A stretch of 40,201 bases of DNA from contig JAAETH010000062.1 in assembly GCA_024228575.1 (NCBI GenBank), positions 1 through 40,201 on the forward strand, read 5' to 3'. Below are positions 7,438-16,954 of the stretch, piece by piece. The DNA comes from Actinomycetes bacterium (lineage in GTDB: Bacteria > Actinomycetota > Acidimicrobiia > Acidimicrobiales > Poriferisodalaceae). The notes below the pieces were generated by a model. That model ran no database searches and had not been told where the DNA came from. It saw only the letters and a program-made list of their open reading frames with translations. The position numbers and the translations under genes were made by a program. The stretch's first letter is position 1, and each line of letters starts with the position of its first letter.

Positions 7438-8757
7438 CTACCCAATCCACGACGACGTCAGTTGTCCTTGGTCTCCGAAGTGCTCCGACCGGGCGGGATG
7501 CTCCGAAATCAGCGCGGTGTTCCGACCCTCACCATCGTCACGATGTGACCCCAATGCCACCGTCGTCAACAATCCGACCAAGACGATCGACACAACCCTC
7601 ATCGGGGCCTCGAGAATGGCCGCTTCGGAGACCCCGACCGCCACACAAAACGCCAGTACCGCATCGAGGCGCCTATCCGACGACCGGCGGGTGGACCACA
7701 GGTACGCGGCGAGCAGTCCACCAAAAAGGACGAGTCCGATGACACCACCGACGACGAACACGCCGACGAGCATGTTGTGTGAATAGGTCAGACTGGATGG
7801 GGAAGCAACACCTTCCTTGAACTGACCGGTCAGGTACTCCGATTGCCCTCCGAAAACGAGCCCATAACCAACGCCGGTCGGTGCGAGTTCGCCAGCATCG
7901 GCCGCGATCCCATCCCAGATCTCGAGTCGCCCGGAAAGCCCAACCTCATTTGGCGAGCGCCTGACGGCGACCGTTGCCCCATCGAGCATGGGCGTGAAGA
8001 TCAGGATCGGCGTGATCGCCAGCAAACAGCAGAGAACCGTGGCCAGGTGAACCCGACTGCGGACTCCGAAGTAGACGACAAGGCCTACGATGGTCGCCCC
8101 CAGGGCACCTCGTGTTCCGCTAAGCAACAGGCTCACGCTCAGCAACCCCATGAGGCCGACGCTCAATAGTGGACGAAACAGGACTCGCCGGTAGAGCACC
8201 AGTAGCAGAAGGGCGATGCCACAGGCCTCACCAAAGTGGGTTGCAGCCATGCCAACACCCTGGAACCGGCCAGCGACGAACGTCTCATGGGATCGGAACA
8301 GGGACCAGATCATGCTGACGGCGGTGAAGGCTCCGACGAACCCGGTCACCAATCTCACCAAACTCAACCAGCCGAACTCGATCGTGAACCACGCCACGGT
8401 CAAGGAGACGCCGACCAGGGCTGCGGTCGACGACGCAACCTGCAGCGGGAGGAGGCTGACCGGAACGGTGAGGATCAACCAGGCCATCAACAACCAGTAC
8501 CAGACCCCGGGGCCTGTGCCGAGATGCCGCATCCACGAACGATCACGAATGAACAGCGTCAGCACGATCATCGGAACAACGGCTGCGGCTCGAATAGGCG
8601 CGGAACCCGTGCTGTACTCGACATCGGGGCGCGATGTCGCAATGTCGTTGAAGCCCTCGGGAACAGGCAGGGGTGGATCGAAACCGAATGCCTTGAGCCT
8701 GACCATGTTCGCGCACAGAAACAAGACGATCGCCAGCGAGGCAGCTCCCCTACTCAT
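7438..8757 (-). CDS. O-antigen ligase/polymerase-like membrane protein
   Basis: A protein of 439 residues from ATG 8757, which overlaps the end of the upstream gene by 8 bases (ATGAGTAG). The protein is very hydrophobic, with about ten to twelve membrane segments. It has the Wzy_C/O-antigen ligase features: a cluster LLLSGTRGALGATIVGLVVYF, then a large extracytoplasmic loop with SGRLEIWDGIAADAGELAPTGVGYG and YSHNMLVGVFVVGG. The conserved Arg and the YSHN histidine motif of the loop are typical. It would join or polymerise glycan repeat units on the outer face of the membrane. Its neighbour is a chain-length regulator, and the two form a two-gene operon with no glycosyltransferases in the window. 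Polymerase versus ligase cannot be decided from sequence alone. Confidence 0.8.
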   Translation of the reverse strand: MSRGAASLAIVLFLCANMVRLKAFGFDPPLPVPEGFNDIATSRPDVEYSTGSAPIRAAAVVPMIVLTLFIRDRSWMRHLGTGPGVWYWLLMAWLILTVPVSLLPLQVASSTAALVGVSLTVAWFTIEFGWLSLVRLVTGFVGAFTAVSMIWSLFRSHETFVAGRFQGVGMAATHFGEACGIALLLLVLYRRVLFRPLLSVGLMGLLSVSLLLSGTRGALGATIVGLVVYFGVRSRVHLATVLCCLLAITPILIFTPMLDGATVAVRRSPNEVGLSGRLEIWDGIAADAGELAPTGVGYGLVFGGQSEYLTGQFKEGVASPSSLTYSHNMLVGVFVVGGVIGLVLFGGLLAAYLWSTRRSSDRRLDAVLAFCVAVGVSEAAILEAPMRVVSIVLVGLLTTVALGSHRDDGEGRNTALISEHPARSEHFGDQGQLTSSWIG

Positions 8758-9919
8758 GGACTTCGACAACGCCGACGCACGGAGCTGCCGATGCGCTGAT
8801 CTGGCGTGCCATTCGTTTGACAGCGCCGCGTCTGGTTCGCCCGAGCGCCACGACGGGCAGGAGCGAATCGACGTGCTCGCTGTTCCCGGTTCCCACGGTC
8901 CTGAGACCATCGGTTCCCTCTGTGAGTGCCGATTCACGCAGCGCCGCCATCACTGCCGCAGCGTTGAGGGAACGTCCGTGAGGCAAGAGGACACCCATCG
9001 TCGACTCCGGATCCAGGCCTTTGATGTCGCGTCGGGCGAACACGCGACCGCCAGGTGAGATCGCGACGATGGTCCTGTATCCCAGAAGGCCTTCGATCTC
9101 AGCTCGTGTCCTCACCGGGCCCACCAGCAGCTCGCGAATCGCCACGACGCCGGCGGCGAGCATCAAGCCTGCCAACGCGCCGAGGTACGCACCGGTCCAG
9201 TTCTGGATGGACGCCTGCCGTGCCGGCGTGGCGTTTGCCAGAACCGACATTCCCGCGGAGGGAGTCTCGACTTCGACGAGTTGGATCTCGAGTTGAGTCC
9301 TGAGCGTCCCTTGCGTCGAAACAAGGCGGTCCCGTTCGAGAAGGGCACGTCGCGCCTCGGCCTCGGCATCGAGGACCGACGACCGAGCAGCCACCGGCTC
9401 GAGTGTCTCTCCACGATCGCCAAGCCCGCTTTCGGCGATGGCGAGGATCTGGTTCGCCTCGTCGAGGTAGATCCCAAGAGCGTCGATATCGGACGACAAC
9501 TGATCCAGCCGCTCCTCGATCGCGTCGGCGTGAGCCTGAGCGTCCGACCGCAACGCTTGGAGGTCCATTTCGATGATCGCCTCCGCCACTGCCGTGGCTG
9601 CAGCTGCCAGGTCGTCGGGAGTATTGCTCTCGACCGCCACGATCACTGCCGGAACCGACACTTCCGCAGCGACGCGAGCATCGGGGACGATCTGCGTGGC
9701 GGTGTTCTGCAGCGATTCGGCGTCGGGGCCCCGTTCAATGTAGGTTGCGAGCGCCTTTGCGGTGTCTTCTCCTTGAACGCTCGGCAGCAGTTCCACACTC
9801 GATCGGAACGTCGGCTCGAGCCTGTCGACGCAGACGTAGCCAGCGCACGCACCAGCGACAATCGTTATTGTGATGGCGGCCCACCCGCGCCGCAGCGCCG
9901 GCCATACGATCGATTCCAT
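8750..9919 (-). CDS. Wzz/YveK-like polysaccharide chain-length protein
   Basis: A protein of 389 residues from ATG 9919. An in-frame ATG at 9994 preceded by GGGGGA is possible and would add 25 residues. The inner start was preferred because the first membrane helix then begins about 12 residues in, as in the family. Membrane helices lie near residues 12-31 and 255-275. The periplasmic part between them has a long Ala/Glu/Asp-rich coiled-coil region (roughly 110-200). The cytoplasmic tail (EIEGLLGYRTIVAISPGGR) resembles the Wzz-linked tyrosine kinase modulator, but no Walker A motif is present, so the kinase half is missing or separate. It overlaps the polymerase gene, and together they control glycan polymer length. 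Confidence 0.75.
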   Translation of the reverse strand: MESIVWPALRRGWAAITITIVAGACAGYVCVDRLEPTFRSSVELLPSVQGEDTAKALATYIERGPDAESLQNTATQIVPDARVAAEVSVPAVIVAVESNTPDDLAAAATAVAEAIIEMDLQALRSDAQAHADAIEERLDQLSSDIDALGIYLDEANQILAIAESGLGDRGETLEPVAARSSVLDAEAEARRALLERDRLVSTQGTLRTQLEIQLVEVETPSAGMSVLANATPARQASIQNWTGAYLGALAGLMLAAGVVAIRELLVGPVRTRAEIEGLLGYRTIVAISPGGRVFARRDIKGLDPESTMGVLLPHGRSLNAAAVMAALRESALTEGTDGLRTVGTGNSEHVDSLLPVVALGRTRRGAVKRMARQISASAAPCVGVVEVHE

Positions 9920-10103
9920 GTTCAGACCTGTCGGACCCGACGCCCCTCGACTAACCGCGGGCGGTGCACTTCTCTTCGCGCTCAAGCTACCCATCTTGCT
10001 CGTCCCCCGCCGGATAACACTCCGCTATCGGTCGACTCGATGGCGGCGGCGCGCGTTGGACGCCCTCCAACCTATCAGCGCCGCACCCTCGCCATGAGGA
10101 GGC

Positions 10104-11306
10104 TCACCCTGCAACCGGAGTCCGATCGCGGTGTTCGGGATCGCGCAGCGAGAACACCTCAGCCGCCAATGGCAAAGCCACCTTGAAGGTAGACCCGTGG
10201 TCGCCACAACTGGAAGCGCTGATAGAACCCCCGTGCAAGTCGACGATCTTCTTGGCGGTAGCCATGCCGATTCCCGACCCCTCAAATTCCGAGGTCGGCA
10301 CGAGCCTCCGAAACGGCTCGAAGATGGACGCCGCGAGTGACTCGTCGAACCCGATGCCGTTGTCGATGATCGAGATCTCCGCAAACCCACTCAATATGTC
10401 GATCTCACAAGCGACTTGGATTTCCGGCGCCACATCGGGTCGGTGGTACTTGAGAGCATTTCCCACGAGGTTCTGAAACAGCTGACGGAGCAAGGGTGCG
10501 TTGCCGGTGATTGCCGGAAGCGGTTCAGTAGTCATCTGGGCCTCGGTCTCACTCACGACCGCATCCAAGTCCTCGGACACAGCAGCGATCACACAGTTGA
10601 GATCGATTCGGCTCATCTCCGGAGGAGTCGCGTCAACCCGCGCGTACTCGAGGAGAGCCGAGATCAGGCTGTGCATCCGGATGGCCGACTGTTCGATCAC
10701 GTCCAGACACCCGAGAGCATTGTCGCTCAGGGTGTCGGCCTCGTCGAGCAGCAACATCTCGGTCCACGCTCGAATGTGACGAACAGGAGCCTGCAGGTCG
10801 TGAGCTGCGGCCGACGCAAATGCGCCGAGGGCGTTGTTGCTGCGCTCGAGTTCCTGCTGGGCCTTCTCGAGGTCGCGAGCCTTCTGCTGCAGCGCCTTGC
10901 TCTGGCGATGGAGATCGAGGAATATGTTGACCTTGCTTCGGAGAATCTCCTCGTTGATGGGCTTGGTCAGATAGTCGACCGCGCCGGCATCGTAGCCAGC
11001 GGAGAAATACCCTTCGGCGCGCTGAGTCGCCGTGACGAAGATGATAGGGACATGTTCTGTGTCCTGGTTGCCCCGGATGAGTGTCGCTGTCTCGATTCCA
11101 TCCATGAAAGGCATCTCGACGTCGAGCAAGATGACCGCAACCTCGTGCCTGATCAGCATGGAGAGCGCGTCAGCCCCCGAGGACGCGAGCAATAGCTCGA
11201 CATCGACATCTTCGAGCACCTTCCTCATCGCGACCAGGTTCTCTTGCCGATCGTCGACGACGAGGATCTTCGCTGGATCGAGTTCATTTTCGCCGAGTCT
11301 TGTCAT
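10104..11306 (-). CDS. Receiver-histidine kinase protein (REC-HisKA-HATPase)
   Basis: A soluble protein of 400 residues. The N-terminal receiver domain (about 13-130) has D18-D19 and the phosphorylation site D62 (VILLDVEMPFMDG) and the Lys of YLTKPI. A coiled coil at about 130-160 leads to a HisKA domain with His169 (AAAHDLQAPVRH). The ATPase domain has an N-box NLVGNALKYH, a G1 box DNGIGFDES and a G2 box GSGIGMATAKK. Proteins of this shape receive phosphate from another kinase and pass it on. It lies downstream of the CheR gene and the large hybrid kinase in the same direction, 144 bp from the CheR stop. That makes it a candidate output partner. No DNA-binding domain is present. Confidence 0.9.
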   Translation of the reverse strand: MTRLGENELDPAKILVVDDRQENLVAMRKVLEDVDVELLLASSGADALSMLIRHEVAVILLDVEMPFMDGIETATLIRGNQDTEHVPIIFVTATQRAEGYFSAGYDAGAVDYLTKPINEEILRSKVNIFLDLHRQSKALQQKARDLEKAQQELERSNNALGAFASAAAHDLQAPVRHIRAWTEMLLLDEADTLSDNALGCLDVIEQSAIRMHSLISALLEYARVDATPPEMSRIDLNCVIAAVSEDLDAVVSETEAQMTTEPLPAITGNAPLLRQLFQNLVGNALKYHRPDVAPEIQVACEIDILSGFAEISIIDNGIGFDESLAASIFEPFRRLVPTSEFEGSGIGMATAKKIVDLHGGSISASSCGDHGSTFKVALPLAAEVFSLRDPEHRDRTPVAG

Positions 11307-11450
11307 CGCTGAGCCCTATTTGCGCGGTATGCCCGCGGAGACGGACAACTCGGGCCATCAGCCCTGAGTCGGACCGTCAGTACCGTGTTGTCAGTTCCGA
11401 AGATTGCGGCTTCCATGACTTTCCTAGTTGCTCCCACGCGTAGCTCCACC

Positions 11451-12305
11451 TCAGAGTTTCCGATACAGCCTGTGCTCTGCCGAAACGACCTCAAACCTGT
11501 CAGCCAGGCTCGAGAAGTCGATGGTCTCCGCTGCTCCCAGACAGAGATATCCCCTGTGGCACAGGCTGTCGAGGAACATCTCGAGAACCCGATCCTTCAG
11601 ATCCCGATTGAAGTACATCAATACGTTGCGGCACATGATGAGGTTCATGTTCTCGAGAGCCGGGCCATTCACCAGGTTGTGCACGAAGAACTCCATGTTC
11701 CTCGAGAGGCTCTCGCTGAGCTGGGCGGCCTTGTAGCGGGCGTGGTAGTAGTTCGCGAACGATCCTCGTCCACCCGATCTCACGAAGTTCGACTGGCCGT
11801 CTCGCATCGTTGCGAGCCCGTAGATCCCATCAGCTGCTTTCGCAAGTGATGCGCTATTCATGTCGGTCCCGAAGATGGTCGCTCGGTCGTACAACCCTGC
11901 TTCCTCTAGCAGGATTGCCATCGAATAGGCCTCTTCGCCGGTTGCACACCCAGCGTGCCAGATTTTGAAGAATGCGTAGGTTGACAACGTCGGAAGAACC
12001 GATTGTCTCAGCTCTCTGTAGATGTTCGGGTCTCTGAACAGCTCGGTTACCGTCACCGAAAGGGCCGAGACCAACTGCGGAAGCAGAGGTTCATCATGGA
12101 GGAGCATCGGTATCAAGCTGGAGATGTTCGGAACCCCCAGAGTGTTGGCCAGGGCGTTGAGCCGCCTCGCCACAGTTGCTCTGGTGTAGTCCCTGAAGTC
12201 GTACCCGCTGTGCCTGTAGGCCGCCTCCAGGAGCAGCTCAATCTCGAGATCCTCCACCGCAGCCTCGTGCTCGGCATGTTCCTCGAGGAGTCCGGTGCCC
12301 GTCAT
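11451..12305 (-). CDS. cheR: CheR-type protein-glutamate methyltransferase
   Basis: A protein of 284 residues, started within the four-base overlap with the upstream hybrid kinase gene. The N-terminal helical domain (about 25-95) ends in SVTVTELFRDP, and the SAM-binding domain begins with IWHAGCATGEEAYSMA (116-130). It also has IFGTDMNSASLAKA and the late motif MCRNVLMYFN. CheR uses S-adenosylmethionine to methylate glutamates of chemoreceptors. No chemoreceptor, CheA, CheW or CheB is present in the window. The tight coupling with the NIT hybrid kinase suggests a non-chemotaxis signalling use, as in other CheR-kinase clusters. Whether it methylates the kinase is unknown. Confidence 0.88.
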   Translation of the reverse strand: MTGTGLLEEHAEHEAAVEDLEIELLLEAAYRHSGYDFRDYTRATVARRLNALANTLGVPNISSLIPMLLHDEPLLPQLVSALSVTVTELFRDPNIYRELRQSVLPTLSTYAFFKIWHAGCATGEEAYSMAILLEEAGLYDRATIFGTDMNSASLAKAADGIYGLATMRDGQSNFVRSGGRGSFANYYHARYKAAQLSESLSRNMEFFVHNLVNGPALENMNLIMCRNVLMYFNRDLKDRVLEMFLDSLCHRGYLCLGAAETIDFSSLADRFEVVSAEHRLYRKL

Positions 12306-15300
12306 GCTGGCACTTTCGTGTCTTCGAACAGCAGGATCCTGATGGCCGATAGCAATTTGTCCTCATCGATCGGCTTTGCCACATAGTCGTTGGCCCCGAC
12401 ATCCAAACACCTAGCCCGATCCTCGGGAAGGGCTTTTGCTGTGACAGCGATGATCGGCAGGTGCTCGAACCGCGTTTGGGCCCTGATCTTCTCGATCGCC
12501 TCGTAGCCGTCCATCACAGGCATCATTATGTCCATGACAACAATATCGATGCCGTCGATAGTGTCGAGGACGGTGAGCGATTCCTCTCCGTTTGTTGCCA
12601 GCTTCACCGTGAGGCCCGCATCGCGAAGCACCTTGCTGATTGCAAAACAGTTCCGCGCGTCGTCGTCCACTACCAGGACTGTCTGGTTCAGTTCCTGGTC
12701 AATTTCCGCTGGCGGGACTGGAACGGTGGAGTCGATTCCGTGTAGGAACAGCGAGATTTCACTGAGCAGCCGTTCGGGAGAAGCCGATCCCTTGATCACG
12801 ATCGAGGCTGTGAGCGCTTCGAGCTCGGCATGTTCAGCCTGGTCGAGTTCTTGTCCCGTATAGATCACTACCGGTGGAGTAGTGATCGACTTGTCCGCTT
12901 CGACCGCGGCGAGCAAATCCGGCCCGGACATATCGGGAAGGCTGAGATCCAGAATCATGCACCCGAAACGGCCCGATCGTAGTTTGGACAATGCCTCGGT
13001 TCCGGTGGGGGCAACGATGAGTTCGGCTTCGTCGCCGCTCAGAAGATTCCTGACAGCGATCGCTGTGCCTTCATCATCTTCGACCAGGAGGATTCGATTG
13101 AGTTCGCCCGAGCGTTCCTGGATGCTGGAGAACACCTCGGAGAGCTGCGCGTCGGTGACAGGTTTGGTCAAGACACCGGCCGCACCCTTGTCGAACATGG
13201 AGGCCAGCCCGGATCCACCAGAGATGACATGAACAGGTATTTGGCCCGTGCGCGTGTCCCCCTTCAGGATCTCGAGCACATCGGCGCCGCTCATGTCGGG
13301 CAGCCCGAGGTCGAGGAGGATTCCGGTCGGTCGGTGTGACGCGGCAAGCCGAAGCCCGGAAGCGCCATCGCTCGAAACCAGAACCTTGTACCCCTTTCCT
13401 CTGGCGAGCTTGGCCAAGAGCCTCGCAAATGCTGGATTGTCCTCGACAATCAGAACCGACTTGTCGCCAACCCCGATGGCATGGCGATCATCTGCGAAAG
13501 GGGGTGTGCTGAGCCCATGGGAATCGCCCACGACGTGATCGAGTTCAACGGTCTTCACCGTCTCTCCAGCGGGAGCCGTTGCATCGTGCCGATCGGCGGC
13601 ATCTCCAGGCATGGGAAATTCGGCTACCCCAACGGGCAGGAATAGCGTGAACGTGCTGCCGACGCCTTCCTTGCTCTCCAAATGAAGTTCCCCACCGAGA
13701 AGGTTGGTCAGCTGACGTGAAATCGTGAGCCCCAAACCAGTTCCCCCGTACTCGCGACTCGTAGAACCATCCGCCTGCTGGAACGCCTCGAAGATTAGAC
13801 GCTGCTTCTCCTTCGGAATCCCCACCCCGGTATCGGTCACCGAGATGGCCAAGGCTGCTGAGGGGATCAGATCTCCCCTCGAGAACACGGTGCTCTCGTC
13901 AACCGGCGCGATCTCGATGGTGACCGATCCGGCCCGCGTGAACTTCGCGGCATTTGAGACCAGGTTCTTGATGATCTGCTGGGCTCGCTGAGCGTCGGTA
14001 GTTATTGATGCCGGCACGCCGGGCTTCAGGATCACGCGAAGCTCGAGCCCCTTCTCGCTCATCACCGGGCTGAACACTTCCTTGACGTGAGCGCTGAAGG
14101 TTCCCAGTTCGACGGGCTCCATCACTACTGAGAGCATGCCCGCCTCCACCTTGGAGAGGTCGAGAATGTCATTGATCAGATCGAGTAGCGAGACTCCACC
14201 CGCGTGGATCACCTCGGCTTCCTGCACCTGCTCGTCAGTCAGATTTCCTTGGCGGTTCTTGGAGAAGGACCTGGACAGAATGAGCATGCTGTTGAGAGGT
14301 GTCCTCAGTTCATGGGACATATTCGCCAGGAACTCGGACTTGTATTTGCTGGCAAGCTCGAGATCTCGTGCCTTTTCCTCTACCAGTTCGTAGGCGATGG
14401 AGAGCTCCCCGCTTCGCATCTCCGCCTCGTTTCGCTGCTCGACAAGTCGCGCGCCGATCTCCCTCAGCCCATCGTTGGAGCTCTGCAGCTCCTCTTCCGA
14501 TGCCCTCAACTCGTCTGACTGCTCCGAGAGTTCCCGGTATGCCTCGGTCAACTCCCCCTGCGATTTCATGAGTGCCTCAGCCTGCTGCGCCAGATCCTCG
14601 ATCACCTCGCCAAGCTCACCGGGCACCTTCTCGTCGAATACGTCGGAATCGGCATCGAGTGAGGTGATGGTGCGGAGTTGATCGCGGATCAGGGTCAAGG
14701 AGTGAGACATCACATCAAACCTTCTGCCCAGCTTCGCGATTTCGTCGCTGCCCGTCATGCCCAGCGGCTCGGCTTTGAGATCTCCCCTGGCAATCGTGGT
14801 CGCACGTTCACCGATCAGGTTCATCGGGATCGCTATCGATCGCCCAATCAGTGCTGCGAGGCCGGCGGTGAGAAGGGTGAAGCCGATGGCGATCAATACG
14901 GAGTCGCGAAATGCTGCCTGTGCCTCCGCTGACAGCGTCGAGGAGAGATCGAGTATGTATGCCGATTGTGCATCCTCAACCTGTTTGAGCAGGTCGATTC
15001 GGTCTGTCGCTGTCTCGAACCAGGCGGTGGGTTCGACATCAAAGGGAGGCTCATTCGCGAGGGCGGTGTTCTCCATCAATGTCATCGTGGTGACAGCTGC
15101 GTGACTCTGACGATCCAGAAAGAACGCCCGTATCTCGGGAGTGGCGAAATCCAGAAATGTCCGTTGGAAGGCGGACTGATTGGCGATGAGCGAGGCGACG
15201 AGTGAGTGGACACCCGGACCAAACTGACCTTCGGCGAACACCTGAGCAAGCTGGGCTCGCTCGCGCCCTGCGTTCTCTTTGCCGCGGAGGAATGCCGTGT

Positions 15301-15835
15301 AGGCAACAACGCCCTGGGCGAGTTCAGCGTTTGTGGCAGAGGTCGCGACAGTTGCTGTGCTGGCAAGAAGTCCGGCGTTGAGATCCGTGTAGAAGTCCAG
15401 CACTTCGGTGGGATCAACCCCCAGGAAGATGGCCTCCGAACGCATTGGCTCCAGACGATCGAGCTCCTCGACGACAGGATCGAGTGCTCTGGCTACCGCC
15501 TCTGGTAGCTCGGCAAGATTCTCATCCAGAAAGATGGACAGCTCCGCCCGAGGGGCGTCGGTTGTGACCCACTGATCCCGCAACTCCACTCCGTAGCTCT
15601 CACCCTCGGTCGAGACGTACACGGAGGTCGCGCCACGCTCCTTCTGAACCTCGTGGGTTACGTTGCCGACGGCCACACTCAGATGGATGAGCCGGTCGAG
15701 GGCGGCCATCTCGGCCGAGTCTGCCCTCCGTTCCAGAGCGGTACCGGCCGCGAAGTAGGTGACACCAACAAGTGGGACGAGTGCAAGCACTCCCAGTTTC
15801 GCACGGAGAGACACCCTGCTGAGCGCACCACCCAT
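12302..15835 (-). CDS. NIT-HAMP hybrid histidine kinase with three receiver domains
   Basis: A protein of 1177 residues from ATG 15835, chosen for the AGAGG upstream and because it places the first membrane helix at 12-32. The extracytoplasmic part (33-310) is a NIT domain (QKERGATSVYVS at 64-75 and FLRGKENAGRERAQLA at 182-197), a family linked to nitrate/nitrite sensing. A second helix (about 312-332) leads to HAMP (333-385), then a long coiled coil (405-500). The HisKA has His508 in NMSHELRTPLN. The ATPase region covers about 615-735 (NLVSNAAKFT, VTDTGVGIP, GGTGLGLTISRQL). Three receiver domains follow with phospho-acceptor candidates D842, D963 and D1102. Its stop overlaps the cheR start, so the genes form one operon. 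Confidence 0.92.
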   Translation of the reverse strand: MGGALSRVSLRAKLGVLALVPLVGVTYFAAGTALERRADSAEMAALDRLIHLSVAVGNVTHEVQKERGATSVYVSTEGESYGVELRDQWVTTDAPRAELSIFLDENLAELPEAVARALDPVVEELDRLEPMRSEAIFLGVDPTEVLDFYTDLNAGLLASTATVATSATNAELAQGVVAYTAFLRGKENAGRERAQLAQVFAEGQFGPGVHSLVASLIANQSAFQRTFLDFATPEIRAFFLDRQSHAAVTTMTLMENTALANEPPFDVEPTAWFETATDRIDLLKQVEDAQSAYILDLSSTLSAEAQAAFRDSVLIAIGFTLLTAGLAALIGRSIAIPMNLIGERATTIARGDLKAEPLGMTGSDEIAKLGRRFDVMSHSLTLIRDQLRTITSLDADSDVFDEKVPGELGEVIEDLAQQAEALMKSQGELTEAYRELSEQSDELRASEEELQSSNDGLREIGARLVEQRNEAEMRSGELSIAYELVEEKARDLELASKYKSEFLANMSHELRTPLNSMLILSRSFSKNRQGNLTDEQVQEAEVIHAGGVSLLDLINDILDLSKVEAGMLSVVMEPVELGTFSAHVKEVFSPVMSEKGLELRVILKPGVPASITTDAQRAQQIIKNLVSNAAKFTRAGSVTIEIAPVDESTVFSRGDLIPSAALAISVTDTGVGIPKEKQRLIFEAFQQADGSTSREYGGTGLGLTISRQLTNLLGGELHLESKEGVGSTFTLFLPVGVAEFPMPGDAADRHDATAPAGETVKTVELDHVVGDSHGLSTPPFADDRHAIGVGDKSVLIVEDNPAFARLLAKLARGKGYKVLVSSDGASGLRLAASHRPTGILLDLGLPDMSGADVLEILKGDTRTGQIPVHVISGGSGLASMFDKGAAGVLTKPVTDAQLSEVFSSIQERSGELNRILLVEDDEGTAIAVRNLLSGDEAELIVAPTGTEALSKLRSGRFGCMILDLSLPDMSGPDLLAAVEADKSITTPPVVIYTGQELDQAEHAELEALTASIVIKGSASPERLLSEISLFLHGIDSTVPVPPAEIDQELNQTVLVVDDDARNCFAISKVLRDAGLTVKLATNGEESLTVLDTIDGIDIVVMDIMMPVMDGYEAIEKIRAQTRFEHLPIIAVTAKALPEDRARCLDVGANDYVAKPIDEDKLLSAIRILLFEDTKVPA

Positions 15836-16014
15836 CTCGTTGAACCTCTCAATACAGCCCTCTGATGGGCGGCAACTATGCGATATTTCGGCTCCCCGAG
15901 GCTCCGATCGGCCCATCCACACTGCAATTAAGCCCAAGACCAGTCACGAGTGGGACACTAGAACTCGGCTCCATTGTTGGTGGTTCGTTCATTTGTCGCC
16001 GGGCGCATGAGCTG
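15836..16014. other. Upstream region of the hybrid kinase operon
   Basis: This 179-bp stretch separates the 3' end of the phosphorylase gene from the hybrid kinase start and is the only long leader available to the signalling operon. It holds the AGAGG ribosome binding site just upstream of 15835. The relatively AT-rich part at 15880-15895 could hold the promoter, but no convincing -35/-10 pair was seen. Confidence 0.35.
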
Positions 16015-16824
16015 TCACCCGGTACGGATGAGTGCGTCGATGAGGGCCAGGATGCGATCGGTGGATGCTGCTGCGACGTCGAGGACTTCGTGATGGCTCA
16101 GCTCGCCGGCCATTCCTGCGGCGAAGTTGGTGATGAGTGAGATGCCGGCGATGTTGGCGCCGAGGTGTTTGGCGGCGATCGCTTCGAGCACTGTCGACAT
16201 ACCGACGAGGGTGACGCCGAATCCGCTCAACATCTGGATTTCGGCCGGAGTTTCGTATGCGCCTCCTAGCAGTCCTGCATAGACCCCTTCGGTGAGGGTT
16301 GGATCGTGGGTCCTTGCGGCGCTGCGAAGGCCTTGTGAATACACTTCGGTGAGATCGCAGAACCGGCCCGGGAATCCGCTGGGTGGATGGGCGCCCATCA
16401 TTGGGGATGTGCCGGTGAGGTTGAGCTGGTCGCGCAACATCACCGGTGTGCCCGGCCCGAGCGCGGGGTTGAGGCCACCTGCTGCATTGGTGAGAATCAC
16501 CCTCGTGCATCCGGCCAGCACTGCGGCGCGTACAGCGTGGACAACCTCGTGGGGGCCGTGGCCTTCGTAGAGGTGGGTGCGCCCGCCGAATAACCAGGCG
16601 GACTTGTCTCCTACGGTGACGGAGCGCACGAGTCCGCTGTGGCCTTCGACTGCTGGTGCGCTCGTGCCGGGGATCGAAGCGAGGGGAACCTCGGCGGTGA
16701 TCGTGCCGATACCGTCGGCTGCTGCAGCCCAGCCCGATCCGAGTACGACCGCGACGGAGGCGTCTCCGAGCTTGTCGACCAGGACAGCGCCGGCTTCGTT
16801 CGCTAGGTGTAGTGGGTGTGTCAT
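16015..16824 (-). CDS. punA: Purine nucleoside phosphorylase (trimeric type)
   Basis: A protein of 269 residues from ATG 16824 with GAGGGGG 5 bases upstream. It catalyses phosphorolysis of purine nucleosides to base and ribose-1-phosphate, in the purine salvage pathway of the cytoplasm. Family motifs are all there: GSGWAAAAD near the N-terminus, phosphate-binding GRTHLYEGH, LTNAAGGLNP, GVYAGLLGGAYETPAEIQML, and the base-recognising SLITNFAAG. The length fits the family, about 270 residues. It points the same way as, and is followed by, the signalling operon, with a 179-bp gap. A dead partial copy of its 3' end lies at 5268-5360. Confidence 0.93.
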   Translation of the reverse strand: MTHPLHLANEAGAVLVDKLGDASVAVVLGSGWAAAADGIGTITAEVPLASIPGTSAPAVEGHSGLVRSVTVGDKSAWLFGGRTHLYEGHGPHEVVHAVRAAVLAGCTRVILTNAAGGLNPALGPGTPVMLRDQLNLTGTSPMMGAHPPSGFPGRFCDLTEVYSQGLRSAARTHDPTLTEGVYAGLLGGAYETPAEIQMLSGFGVTLVGMSTVLEAIAAKHLGANIAGISLITNFAAGMAGELSHHEVLDVAAASTDRILALIDALIRTG

Positions 16825-16954
16825 GCGACCCCCTCATCTTGTTTCGTCGAGTCTGGGTTGGATAGTAGATGGCTTGTGGTTGGGGACCTGTCGGCGCGTT
16901 CTCTCGACAAACATGGCCGCGGAAGCGCTGGCAACTGCTCGCAGACGTGGATCT

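Noticed and set aside
7361-7786. Plus-strand frame from GTG 7361 with an excellent ribosome-binding-like GAGGAGG
   Set aside because: The product has no recognisable family, is rich in Pro/Ser/Thr/Cys as antisense frames are, and overlaps the polysaccharide polymerase gene over most of its length.
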